18,402 nucleotides of DNA, taken from NCBI GenBank assembly GCA_035493895.1, contig DATJHM010000132.1, forward strand, positions 1 through 18,402, read 5' to 3'. A program made the position numbers and the translations under genes. Under the pieces are notes generated by a model, which worked only from the letters and a program-made list of their open reading frames with translations, had not been told where the DNA came from and made no database searches. Source of the DNA: DATJHM01 sp035493895 (GTDB lineage: Bacteria > Chloroflexota > Ktedonobacteria > Ktedonobacterales > Ktedonobacteraceae). This document shows positions 7,676 to 14,624 of the stretch, one piece after another (the first letter of the stretch is position 1; each line of letters starts with the position of its first letter).

Positions 7676-8713
7676 TCAAGGCTTGACCGCCGCAAACTGG
7701 TCGGGCAAATTTGTCGGCTTGAGACTAAAACTACCATAGCTTCCCGTCGAGATAAACCCGTACTCAATCCCACTCGCCTTGCACGCCTTATACCAGTTCT
7801 GTGTATGCGCGGCACTGATGCCTTTTGCTCCGTGCAGCACAGAGACAAAGTGCTTCTGGTAGGCCTTATTCATAACATAGGCAGGGAATTTGCCTCCCGG
7901 ACCATAGTTAGGCGGGTAATTCGTTTCCGTGCCGTTATAAGGAACCTCACCAATGTTCATCAGATCAAAGAAAGGATCGCCAGCTTCTAATGTAAACCAC
8001 CATTGTGGAGGCGCACTATTGCCATTATTCAGCAAGACAACAGAACCGGGATAGCGCTTGTGGACATCACTACAAACCTTTTTGTACCAGGCATAGCGGC
8101 TATCGGACGTTCTGGGCTTATCATTGTACGAACCGGCATAACAATTATCAAACATGATCCCATCAGCTCCATAGCCAGATCCACCTTTGGGCCTGAGCCA
8201 GTTGTCCACATGATCTTTCATGTACCCATACAGTGTTGCGCAACTGGCACCAGTGGTAGCGAGAGACTGCTTGCGCAAGTTATATTTGGTTGTGCCGCCG
8301 CAATACGTATAGGGAAAATACCAGCTATAGAAACTGTTCTTCGAAAGATCAAAATCAGCGCTATCATAGACGCGATGATTCCAGTACCCTCCTGCCTCAT
8401 TGACAATGGGCTTTGAGGCCGCACGCGTGATCACAGAACAGGTACAACCCGTATATGAGCCACTACCACAGGGACCCGAGAGCAAATCAGAGGGATGATA
8501 AGGGGGATGCGTGGGCATATTCGCGCTACCGCTATCAACATAGCCGAGAACAGCGGTCTGGTTCGCATGAGCGCGATCTACGATAGCCTGAATAGTGGAA
8601 CTATGGGTAGGACTATAGCCATTATTTAATACAATATATTTTACATCCGCTGAATGGGTAAGGGCATCAACATCTGAAACAGACTGACCATAGTAAAACG
8701 CGCAAATCGACAT
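7676..8713 (-). CDS. Cytoplasmic TIM-barrel protein, Spherulin-4 / GH114-like (copy 2)
   Basis: A 345-residue paralogue of the protein at 1910-2968, about 70% identical by eye along the whole length. The same strand motifs recur: AFYYGQ, YIVLNNG, VLGYVDSG, GADGIMFDN, VVLLNNG, FDLMNIGEVPYNG, VLHGAKG and GFISTG. The eight cysteines of copy 1 are kept, as are D60 and D184/D189. It again has no signal peptide. The start at 8713 has GGAGG 8 nt upstream; the ATG at 8728 lies within that ribosome site and is unlikely. Copies 1 and 2 differ mainly at the C-terminus, where copy 1 has a short cysteine-ending extension. The two genes are separated by unrelated genes, so this is not a simple tandem duplication. 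Function unknown; carbohydrate binding or cleavage is suggested by fold only. Confidence 0.75.
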   Translation of the reverse strand: MSICAFYYGQSVSDVDALTHSADVKYIVLNNGYSPTHSSTIQAIVDRAHANQTAVLGYVDSGSANMPTHPPYHPSDLLSGPCGSGSYTGCTCSVITRAASKPIVNEAGGYWNHRVYDSADFDLSKNSFYSWYFPYTYCGGTTKYNLRKQSLATTGASCATLYGYMKDHVDNWLRPKGGSGYGADGIMFDNCYAGSYNDKPRTSDSRYAWYKKVCSDVHKRYPGSVVLLNNGNSAPPQWWFTLEAGDPFFDLMNIGEVPYNGTETNYPPNYGPGGKFPAYVMNKAYQKHFVSVLHGAKGISAAHTQNWYKACKASGIEYGFISTGSYGSFSLKPTNLPDQFAAVKP

Positions 8714-8901
8714 GAATACTGCCTCCATCCTATCCTGAATCGCTTATTTCTTGCCATGCTCCACAAGCCACACATTGATCAATCGAAAGCTTCACATGCA
8801 TGTTCGTTTTGACGCCTTCCAGATGAATCTTCCCCACACTCCATTAGTATAATCAACGTTCCAAATATCTCTTACGCCTTCAGATGGTTCTACGAGATTC
8901 A

Positions 8902-9028
8902 TTCCACAAAAAAAGGACTCAGTGCGGTATACTGGATACTTTCGAGAAGATGATCCATAAGAAGAGTTTTGTTCCATAAAAAAAGGACTCGGCGAGGCAT
9001 GCCGCGTCCTTTCGAGAAGATGATACAT
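8902..9028. repeat. Two 57-bp imperfect direct repeats
   Basis: Units 8902-8958 and 8972-9028 share TTCCA, an A7-GGACTC block and TTTCGAGAAGATGAT, and are separated by 13 bp. They differ mainly inside the hairpin, where the inner stem changes on both sides (CAGT/ACTG against CGGC/GCCG) and keeps pairing. Confidence 0.75.
8978..9009 (-). terminator. Intrinsic terminator of the lysis-like operon
   Basis: Read on the minus strand, GGAC-g-CGGC, a 7-nt loop and GCCG-a-GTCC form a stem with a single mismatch, directly followed by seven U residues. It lies about 100 nt past the stop of the holin-like gene at 9106. A weaker second copy (8908-8939) with inner stem CAGT/ACTG and another U7 follows it. 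Confidence 0.75.
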
Positions 9029-9105
9029 TGGGAAAGGTAGAATTCGAGGTTGCTTCCGGGCATTGCTTCTATCATCTTCATTACTTTCAGTATAGCAGTA
9101 TCACC

Positions 9106-9780
9106 TTAAACGAGTGTCTCTGTTGTTACCTGGCCTGTAGCATCAGGGGTGAGCGCAGAGGATGCAAGAGATGAGCCGGGAGCCAATTGTATCACGATAA
9201 GCGGACTTGATAGCCCTTGCGGCACAACAATCCCCTGACCCGGCTGGCCCACAGGCGCGACAGTAGCTGTAGAAGTCTGAGTGGTGTCTGCTGCTCCCTG
9301 ACTTTGTTGGAGCACTGGCACAATGCTGGAGGCGATCCCTTGCGTGATCTCCTGCACTTTCTGTACAACTTTCTGGCTTTGTTGGATCGCTGGTACAATG
9401 TTGGAGGCCATCGCTTGCGTGGTCTCTTGCACCTTCTGTACTGCCTCCTGGCTTTGTTGGATCGCTGGTACAATGCTGGAGGTCACCGTTTGCGTGGTCT
9501 CCTGAGCCTTCCGTACACTCTCCTGAGCATTTTGTACAGTCTCCTGGGCTGATTGAATGGCCTCTCGAGCTTGAGGAGGAATATGATCATGTAACGCTTT
9601 GCCAAAGGTAATAAAAAATGTCAGGAGCGCAAAGTTCAAAAGCGCGCTGACCGAGACATTGCCAGCAGCATAATACTGGTAAACCGCACTGAGCGTTACC
9701 ACAAGTGCACTTGCCAGCAAAGAGAGAAAACCTTTCAGAGCAAGCTTCTGCGCTGAAGTAAGCGGTGCCGAAGTCATCAT
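9106..9780 (-). CDS. Holin-like two-TM membrane protein with 25-residue coiled repeats
   Basis: A 224-residue protein, last gene of a leftward four-gene operon. Two hydrophobic segments (about 15-37 and 44-62) form an N-terminal hairpin like that of small phage holins. Then comes a glutamine-rich helical region (about 66-160) in which a 25-residue unit, of the form QETTQxxxSxIVPAIQQSQxxVQKV, occurs at 93-117, 118-142 and partly 143-160. A Pro/Gly/Ser/Thr-rich tail ends the protein. AAGGAT lies 8 nt before the ATG pair at 9780. An upstream ATG at 9822 would overlap the amidase gene by 17 bp but lacks a ribosome site. Its place directly after an amidase gene supports a holin or membrane-anchor role. 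No holin family match can be asserted from sequence alone. Confidence 0.6.
   Translation of the reverse strand: MMTSAPLTSAQKLALKGFLSLLASALVVTLSAVYQYYAAGNVSVSALLNFALLTFFITFGKALHDHIPPQAREAIQSAQETVQNAQESVRKAQETTQTVTSSIVPAIQQSQEAVQKVQETTQAMASNIVPAIQQSQKVVQKVQEITQGIASSIVPVLQQSQGAADTTQTSTATVAPVGQPGQGIVVPQGLSSPLIVIQLAPGSSLASSALTPDATGQVTTETLV
9298..9504 (-). repeat. 75-bp coding repeats in the holin-like gene
   Basis: Nearly three in-frame 75-bp units encode the 25-residue glutamine-rich repeat. Nucleotide similarity between units is high, which suggests recent expansion by slippage or unequal exchange. Confidence 0.75.
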
Positions 9781-9805
9781 TCTGTTATCCTTATGAGCAG
9801 CAGAA

Positions 9806-10717
9806 CTACGAAGGTCTGCCATGTTGCTGGAGTTTCACTTGAGCCTGAAGCAGTTGAGATTGCAGCGTAGCCAGAACCAGTTGATGAGCATAAAGCTCAG
9901 CACCGATCCATGCTTCAAAAACGCCCCTGGAAGGCGTAAATTCCAGCAACGCCTTGCGGAATAATTGTCGTGTGCCAGCCCCAAGCGAGGGATTGGACAG
10001 TTCTAACTGTGTGGCCCCCATTTCAGCTTGCAGCGGCCAATTGTCCGAGTCCCAGGAGTTTTTGAGCACATACTCGCGAAAGCCACGCTGTACACGGACA
10101 CCATTCGGCGCGGTGAGTATGGTTCCGTTGTCTTGCCAGCCGTGAGGAACTGCCATAGTAGTACCTTTCTGTGTATCGGTTCCTTTGAGAAAAGCCCAGA
10201 GCGCATCCCATGGGTACGAGCCGGGACAGTGGCGGCGTGAGACAGGATCGAGCGAAAAATGGCCGGTGATGCCCCCGTCCTTGTCCGCAAAACGCTTCGG
10301 AATACCCTGCCGCTCACAGATATGTTTGATGAGTTTGAAACTTGCAGCCTGTTGAGCGGGTGTAAGGGCATTACTATTGTCGGTTGAGCGTTTGACATGT
10401 TCAATCGAGATCGTAACCAGATTGGGATTCGGCACGTTAGACCACCACGCGTCATGCCCATTGCTCAAAATACCATTGGCGTACGCTCCATCTTCTTCAC
10501 TACAACACTGCACAACTGTCCCATCCTGTCCAATCACATAATGCGAGGTTACCGGATTCCCTGTGCCCTGTGTCGTTTGAAAATAGTTCGCTACCCCTTG
10601 CGCAGACTCACCACCAGCCGTTCCATGTAGAATGAGCCATTTGGCTTTATAACCATTTCTATGTGAAAAAAAATTGTTGTTTTGTATTGAAAGAACACCG
10701 ATCTCGTTTGTACCCAT
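9806..10717 (-). CDS. N-acetylmuramoyl-L-alanine amidase (Amidase_2 endolysin type)
   Basis: A 303-residue zinc amidase that would cleave the lactyl-Ala bond of peptidoglycan. The Amidase_2 domain covers about residues 22-175. Zinc ligands are H31 in WLILHGTAGG, H153 in ITGHFS and C164 in RRHCPG; E106 in SIEH is a conserved core residue. SHYVIGQDGTVVQ is the usual strand pair before the catalytic face. Residues about 190-260 form a second module with tryptophans and VPHGWQDNGTxLTAPNG-like motifs, seen as a C-terminal attachment in amidases of Chloroflexota and some phages. A helical tail follows. There is no signal peptide, as in phage endolysins that depend on a holin. AAGGAAAGG lies upstream of the ATG. 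It sits 19 bp after the heptad-repeat gene and 25 bp before the holin-like gene. Confidence 0.9.
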   Translation of the reverse strand: MGTNEIGVLSIQNNNFFSHRNGYKAKWLILHGTAGGESAQGVANYFQTTQGTGNPVTSHYVIGQDGTVVQCCSEEDGAYANGILSNGHDAWWSNVPNPNLVTISIEHVKRSTDNSNALTPAQQAASFKLIKHICERQGIPKRFADKDGGITGHFSLDPVSRRHCPGSYPWDALWAFLKGTDTQKGTTMAVPHGWQDNGTILTAPNGVRVQRGFREYVLKNSWDSDNWPLQAEMGATQLELSNPSLGAGTRQLFRKALLEFTPSRGVFEAWIGAELYAHQLVLATLQSQLLQAQVKLQQHGRPS

Positions 10718-10736
10718 GAAATTTTCCTTTCCTTTC

Positions 10737-11543
10737 TCATATATTATCTACTTTATTCCGGATACTGTCAGCTGTATTCTGGATACTGTCAGCTGTATTC
10801 CTGGCGCTATCAGCTGTATTCTGGATTCTGTTTGCTGAATCCTTGGCGCTATCAGCTGTATTCTGGATTCTGTTTGCTTCATTCCTGATTCTATCTTCTT
10901 GATTTCTGATTCTATCTTCTTGATTCCTTACTTGTTCTACCTGCTCCCTCACTACATTTTTCGTGAAGAGGAGATATTTTAACACGACCAGCAACGCAAT
11001 GACTCCGGTCAGCGCTATTTTGATGATAAACAGTTGCATCTTCCTCACTTCAGCCTCCCCTTGAAGTAAAGCCGCCACCTGATACATCGCGGTGGTATAG
11101 GCACGTTCATGCTGAAGTACGATATTGACCTGTACTATATCAGGGCTATTGCCAGGATGTAGGAGGATATTATCTACCGCAGCGACAATCGCTGTATAGT
11201 CTGATTGCCCAATACTTAAGAAGGCCTGGACACTATCAGACGGATTACCAGGCAAACCAAGAGAAGGATTACCATTGAGTAGTGCTGGTTGTACGCTGCG
11301 AAAACTGGGCAAAACCGTTTGCAACTCATTCACAGCCTGGGTACGGTAGAGATCTGGACGATAGGCAAGGACGAGCACATCTTTTGCAAGTAACTGAACT
11401 CGTACGATCTGCAAATTCGCCTGCTGAAGGACCACAAAATCATCATTACCCGCTGTCATGGGAAGTATTTCAAACCCCACCAGAGCTATGAGCAGGAAGA
11501 GAGTGACAGCCAGCGCCATAAGCAAGAGTGTTTTTGCTTTCAA
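10737..11543 (-). CDS. Two-TM protein with extracytoplasmic helical domain and heptad-repeat tail (TTG start)
   Basis: A 268-residue membrane protein. TM1 is about 5-27 and TM2 about 172-193. Between them is a mostly helical extracytoplasmic domain containing QQANLQIVRVQLLAKD, reminiscent of the four-helix sensor of PilJ-type receptors. After TM2 the tail is nine consecutive heptads (207-268) built from NQEDRIR, NTADSIQ and close variants, a strong coiled-coil predictor. No kinase or methyl-accepting domain follows, so the usual output is absent. The start codon is TTG at 11543, preceded by a near-perfect AGGAGG 5 nt away; no ATG competes. It is 17 bp after the XhlA-like gene and 19 bp before the amidase, in one operon. 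It may sense the cell envelope or scaffold the cassette; function unknown. Confidence 0.75.
   Translation of the reverse strand: MKAKTLLLMALAVTLFLLIALVGFEILPMTAGNDDFVVLQQANLQIVRVQLLAKDVLVLAYRPDLYRTQAVNELQTVLPSFRSVQPALLNGNPSLGLPGNPSDSVQAFLSIGQSDYTAIVAAVDNILLHPGNSPDIVQVNIVLQHERAYTTAMYQVAALLQGEAEVRKMQLFIIKIALTGVIALLVVLKYLLFTKNVVREQVEQVRNQEDRIRNQEDRIRNEANRIQNTADSAKDSANRIQNTADSARNTADSIQNTADSIRNKVDNI
10740..10925 (-). repeat. 21-bp coding repeats encoding coiled-coil heptads
   Basis: Nine consecutive 21-bp units encode seven-residue repeats at the C-terminus of the two-TM protein. Units 207-213 and 214-220 are identical at the protein level (NQEDRIR), and later units are NTADSxx or xxANRIQ variants. 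Such slippage-prone DNA is likely to vary in copy number between strains. Confidence 0.8.
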
Positions 11544-11560
11544 AATATCCTCCTACTCCG

Positions 11561-11896
11561 CTAATGAAAGAAGTGTAAGATATAACCTGTAAAAATGGTC
11601 GCTCCGCTTACGATCACGAGGGAGACGACACCCCATAATACTTTGATTTGTAAAGCGGCTTGTGATTCACGCTGTTCCTCTTCATGCTCTCTTGTTTCTT
11701 TCTCCTGAGACTCTACCCGTAACTTCACATCAATTACATCGTGCTCAATACGTGAAACCGTACCCTGTATGCTTTGTAGTTGCAACTCATTTTCTCGCAT
11801 CGGAACATAGGATTTGAGTTGCTCCTGTAGCAATTTCAACTGTTGCTCCACATTGCTAATGCGAAGAAGTATCACAGATTCTACTTCGTGTTGCAT
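11561..11896 (-). CDS. Small coiled-coil protein with C-terminal TM, XhlA-like
   Basis: A 111-residue protein, first gene of the leftward operon. Residues 1-82 are charged and helical with heptad spacing (ISNVEQQLKLLQEQL..., VSRIEHDVIDVKLRVESQEKE). Residues 86-108 are one hydrophobic segment ending in a short basic/aromatic tail. This is the layout of XhlA-type lysis proteins of PBSX-like phages, which act with a holin and an amidase. AGAGGT lies 7 nt before the ATG. The association with an amidase and a holin-like gene supports the comparison, but coiled-coil proteins with a tail anchor are common, so I hold it as resemblance. A protein of the same layout opens the divergent operon at 12606. 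Confidence 0.65.
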   Translation of the reverse strand: MQHEVESVILLRISNVEQQLKLLQEQLKSYVPMRENELQLQSIQGTVSRIEHDVIDVKLRVESQEKETREHEEEQRESQAALQIKVLWGVVSLVIVSGATIFTGYILHFFH

Positions 11897-11910
11897 CCTT
11901 TACCTCTTAT

Positions 11911-11939
11911 ATCGCTTGCGATCTCAATCAATGGATTGA
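11911..11939 (-). promoter_or_regulatory. Two adjacent dyads upstream of the lysis-like operon
   Basis: ATCGC-tt-GCGAT (11911-11922) and TCAATC-aatg-GATTGA (11924-11939) are perfect short dyads side by side, 15-43 bp before the first start codon of the operon. They are candidate binding sites for a regulator or leader hairpins. TATAAG between the first dyad and the ribosome site is a possible -10 box. Confidence 0.35.
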
Positions 11940-11940
11940 A

Positions 11941-12357
11941 ATGAGGAGAATCGGCAGTAATGCTATTCCCAGGAATATCTATCATATCCTCAAGCTTTTC
12001 TCCTTTTCTTCTTTTTTTACGATTTCAAAACCTATCTCGTTTATATTTAGATTTTTCGAAACACGCAAAAGCAATAGCGGCGATGCACGTCATACAGGAG
12101 AAATTTATTTCTACAAAGATGAAGAAAATCTATCGTCTTTCATTAAGACAAACCTGGAGTTAGATCCATGAATATAGATACATTTTCAACACAAATTCAT
12201 GGGTGTCAGTGCCAGGCGAAGGAGGAGCAGGTCTTCGTCTGGCTGGCTGGAACGCTGTGAGAGAAGCTTGCAAAGGTACCGTCATCAACGAAACACCACT
12301 ACTTCGCTATGATCGACTGGTAACACATATTCAGTATAAACAATACATCCAAACATA
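11941..12357 (+). pseudogene. Possible remnants of two small genes
   Basis: An open frame (11941-12171) ends in EIYFYKDEENLSSFIKTNLELDP-type sequence, and its TGA overlaps an ATG at 12168 as ATGA, the usual operon junction. The second frame reads through CQCQAKEEQVFVWLAGTL and stops at 12260. One base back, the sequence continues protein-like (REACKGTVINETPLLRYDRLVTHIQYKQ) to a stop near 12357. The GC-rich patch at 12195-12310 stands out from its AT-rich surroundings. This fits a small gene broken by a frameshift, but I recognise no family and it could be chance. Confidence 0.25.
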
Positions 12358-12605
12358 GCGTCATTCTGCTCTATTTGGAAATCTGCACAAATAACAAGAA
12401 AAAAAGCATAAATAGTATTTCTAGCAGCTTACAAATTGCACACATGCCAGATCTCAGGCAAATAGAAACAACAGTGTATACTTATTTTATACATATATAT
12501 GCATTTGATAAAGAGATTCTCCAGCATAATAGAAAGAGATATTGCTTTCATCTCTACATCTTAAAAACCGTCAAAACAGATTCATAATTTACGGAGAAAA
12601 CAGGT

Positions 12606-13052
12606 ATGAGTATGAACTCCAGGACATTCTTTCAAGAAGAGGACGAAAAAAGGCAAAGCCCAGAAAGAGAGAGACTAATGTCCCATACAAATGACGACAA
12701 CAGCAATGACGACAATGATCCCAAAGAAGCGGACCATCCAGAAACCAATCTTCTCTATGAAAACTTCAAACCACTTACAGAAGATATCAGAGAGCTTCGC
12801 ATTGCTTTTGAACAATTCAGGCGAGACATTGCAATGGGCTTTGTACCACGAGATATCCTGGAGCTACGTGTGAATACCATACAAAACCAGATAAGTATAC
12901 TTGAGCAAAAATTTAGTGATCTCGGAAAAGCAATACGCTCACAGGAGCTAAGAGCAATTGGCAATGTAGAAAGGCTCTGGTTGCGCGTAGGATCATCTGT
13001 AGGAATAATAGGAATAGTTATCGCTCTAGCAGATTTTTTCTTTAAGCATTAG
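12606..13052 (+). CDS. Coiled-coil protein with C-terminal TM (signalling operon gene 1)
   Basis: A 148-residue protein opening the rightward operon. Residues 1-50 are very acidic and low-complexity (DDNSNDDNDPKEAD). Residues about 55-122 are helical with heptad spacing (LTEDIRELRIAFEQFRRDI, ILELRVNTIQNQISILEQKF). Residues 126-146 form one hydrophobic anchor. The layout, cytosolic coiled coil and then tail anchor, is the same as in the XhlA-like protein at 11561-11896. GGAG lies about 9 nt before the ATG; a second ATG two codons on is possible. The kinase gene starts 8 bp downstream, so the two are co-transcribed. It may serve as a membrane scaffold for the soluble kinase, or partner the lysis-like cassette; neither is shown. 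Confidence 0.7.
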   Translation: MSMNSRTFFQEEDEKRQSPERERLMSHTNDDNSNDDNDPKEADHPETNLLYENFKPLTEDIRELRIAFEQFRRDIAMGFVPRDILELRVNTIQNQISILEQKFSDLGKAIRSQELRAIGNVERLWLRVGSSVGIIGIVIALADFFFKH

Positions 13053-13060
13053 AGGTACAC

Positions 13061-14218
13061 GTGGAAGATGCAATCCCTATATCAACGAATATATACAGTA
13101 TATCAAAAGATTTCCTGCAATTCTTTGACATCTCTCCCGATGCCCTGCTTATCATTGACCAGACAGGAACTATCATCGTGATCAATACACAGATGGAACG
13201 CATTTTTGGCTACTCGCAGTTAGAACTGCTCGGTCAACATGTGGAGATGTTACTGCCCGAATGTTTCCGCAAGATTCACGTGTCGCACCGAGAGCATTTT
13301 TTTGCCGATAGTCGTCAGCGCCCCATGGGGATTGGCTTACAACTCTTTGGATTGCGCCAGGATAAAACAGAATTCCCAGTCGATATCAGCTTGCGACCGC
13401 TCATGCTGGAAAATAAGCTCCATGTCATCGCCGCTATCCGCGATATGACCGCGCAGAAACGAGCTGAGAACGAACTCAAATCATTATACGAACAGCAAAA
13501 ACGCTACAATACCTTTCTCTCTATGGCAAGCCATGAACTGCGCACGCCTCTTGCAAGCATACAAGCCACCACACAGATGTTTTCGCGCAATCTCATCCGT
13601 CTGTACTCCCCCATATTAGAAAAGAAAAAGATGACAATTGAAGCGACACAAGAAGGTCTGGCAGAGATGACCAATCAAATCACACGACTCAACCGCCTGA
13701 TCGGTGATTTGCTGGATATCTCACGCACGAACGATGGACACCTCTCATTTTCATTCAGCGATTTTGAGATCGGCGAACTCGTACGAGATATCGTAAACAT
13801 GCTGCAAAAAACCGTGAGTACACATACCATTAGCATCCATGGCAAGGGAAAACAACACATCTATGCGGATAGAGATCGCATCGGACAAGTGCTCACTAAT
13901 CTGCTCACTAACGGCATAAAATACTCCCCTGAAGCAAAAGACATAGAAGTAAGCATCTCTCGTGCAGCAGATTCCGTCATTATCAGCGTCCGCGATTATG
14001 GTATCGGCATTGCCAGAGAGTACCAGCCTCATATATTTGAACAATATTATCGTCTCGTCGATGATGAACACAAAAAGTACGCCGGGCTTGGTATCGGCCT
14101 CTATATTGCGGCAGAGATTGTGCGACGGCACAACGGGAAAATCTGGGTAGAGAGTGAAGAGGGCAAAGGATCAACCTTCTCATTTTCCTTGCCTGTTGAT
14201 AAAGGAGTATCGGTATGA
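13061..14218 (+). CDS. Soluble PAS-domain sensor histidine kinase
   Basis: A 385-residue cytoplasmic kinase. The PAS domain covers about 12-135 (ISPDALLIIDQTGTIIVINTQMERIFGYS, ending in IRDMTAQKRAENE). HisKA carries H158 in MASHELRTPLASIQ. The HATPase domain has the N-box with N280/N284, the G1 box DYGIGIA from 312 and the G2 box GLGIGLYI at 342-349; the ATP-lid region is complete. There are no membrane segments. The start is GTG with AGAGGT 4 nt upstream. Its TGA overlaps the ATG of the receiver gene by 4 bp, so the two are translationally coupled and the receiver is its probable partner. Its catalytic core resembles the kinase at 14625-16166 down to nearly identical C-terminal sequence, which suggests duplication. 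The PAS ligand is unknown. Confidence 0.93.
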   Translation: MEDAIPISTNIYSISKDFLQFFDISPDALLIIDQTGTIIVINTQMERIFGYSQLELLGQHVEMLLPECFRKIHVSHREHFFADSRQRPMGIGLQLFGLRQDKTEFPVDISLRPLMLENKLHVIAAIRDMTAQKRAENELKSLYEQQKRYNTFLSMASHELRTPLASIQATTQMFSRNLIRLYSPILEKKKMTIEATQEGLAEMTNQITRLNRLIGDLLDISRTNDGHLSFSFSDFEIGELVRDIVNMLQKTVSTHTISIHGKGKQHIYADRDRIGQVLTNLLTNGIKYSPEAKDIEVSISRAADSVIISVRDYGIGIAREYQPHIFEQYYRLVDDEHKKYAGLGIGLYIAAEIVRRHNGKIWVESEEGKGSTFSFSLPVDKGVSV

Positions 14219-14583
14219 TCATGGTCGTCGATGATGACGAGCCCATCAGGAATTCTCTTCGGCTTCTTCTAATGGGTGAAGGGTATCAGGTAGAAACAGC
14301 AAGTGATGGTGGTGATGCCTTGAAAAAGCTTGGCATTGTCAAGCCTAAGGTTATCCTTCTTGACATTATGATGACCCCGATAGATGGGCTGGCATTTCTC
14401 AAGACCCTTAAAGAGAAGGGTCTGCAAAAAAACTATGCCATCTTTGTCATGACAGCCATGACCGGCATTGTTGATGAATTAAAAGAGATGCAGAGCAAGG
14501 GCATCATCCGCGATTTCATGATCAAACCGTTCGTCTTCTCGGATAGACTCCTGGAAGAAATCCATCACATCGTGACGACATAG
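14215..14583 (+). CDS. Single-domain response regulator (CheY-like receiver)
   Basis: A 122-residue receiver with no output domain. The acidic pocket is D6-D7-D8, the phosphorylation site D50 in VILLDIMM, the switch residue T80 in VMTAM and the conserved lysine K104 in MIKPF. The loop after D50 reads MTPIDG where most receivers have MPxxDG. It must act by protein contact, either passing phosphate on or binding a partner. It overlaps the upstream kinase by 4 bp, and its stop TAG shares its last base with a possible GTG start of the next kinase frame, so all three signalling genes are tightly coupled. Confidence 0.93.
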   Translation: MIMVVDDDEPIRNSLRLLLMGEGYQVETASDGGDALKKLGIVKPKVILLDIMMTPIDGLAFLKTLKEKGLQKNYAIFVMTAMTGIVDELKEMQSKGIIRDFMIKPFVFSDRLLEEIHHIVTT

Positions 14584-14624
14584 TGATCTCAGTGACACAG
14601 TCCCATATATTTGAAAGGCAGAGT

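Larger units (their letters stand above)
8714..9105. other. Intergenic region with tandem terminator repeats
   Basis: This 392-bp gap lies between the end of the lysis-like operon (9106) and the start of TIM-barrel copy 2 (8713). It contains a pair of 57-bp direct repeats (8902-8958 and 8972-9028) that behave as terminators for the operon. The remaining 8714-8900 is AT-rich and must hold the promoter of copy 2, but I see no clear consensus pair. The open frames on the minus strand are translations of the repeats. Confidence 0.5.
11897..12605. other. AT-rich divergent region between the lysis-like and signalling operons
   Basis: This 709-bp gap has strongly AT-rich stretches and must hold promoters for both operons. 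Leftward: the dyads at 11911-11939. Rightward: TTGATA followed after 16 nt by TAATAG, about 70-100 nt before the start at 12606, is a weak candidate. The middle, 11941-12357, contains fragments that look like decayed genes. The frame at 12375-12587 is AT-rich and lacks a ribosome site, so I leave it out. Confidence 0.45.

Noticed and set aside
8902..9028. CRISPR-like array
   Set aside because: There are only two units of 57 bp with a 13-bp gap; they are terminator repeats and no cas genes are present.
8792..9081. Minus-strand frames with repeated peptide pieces
   Set aside because: They are translations of the 57-bp terminator repeats in two frames.
12375..12587. 70-codon plus-strand frame before the signalling operon
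   Set aside because: AT-rich composition, no ribosome site, no recognisable motif.
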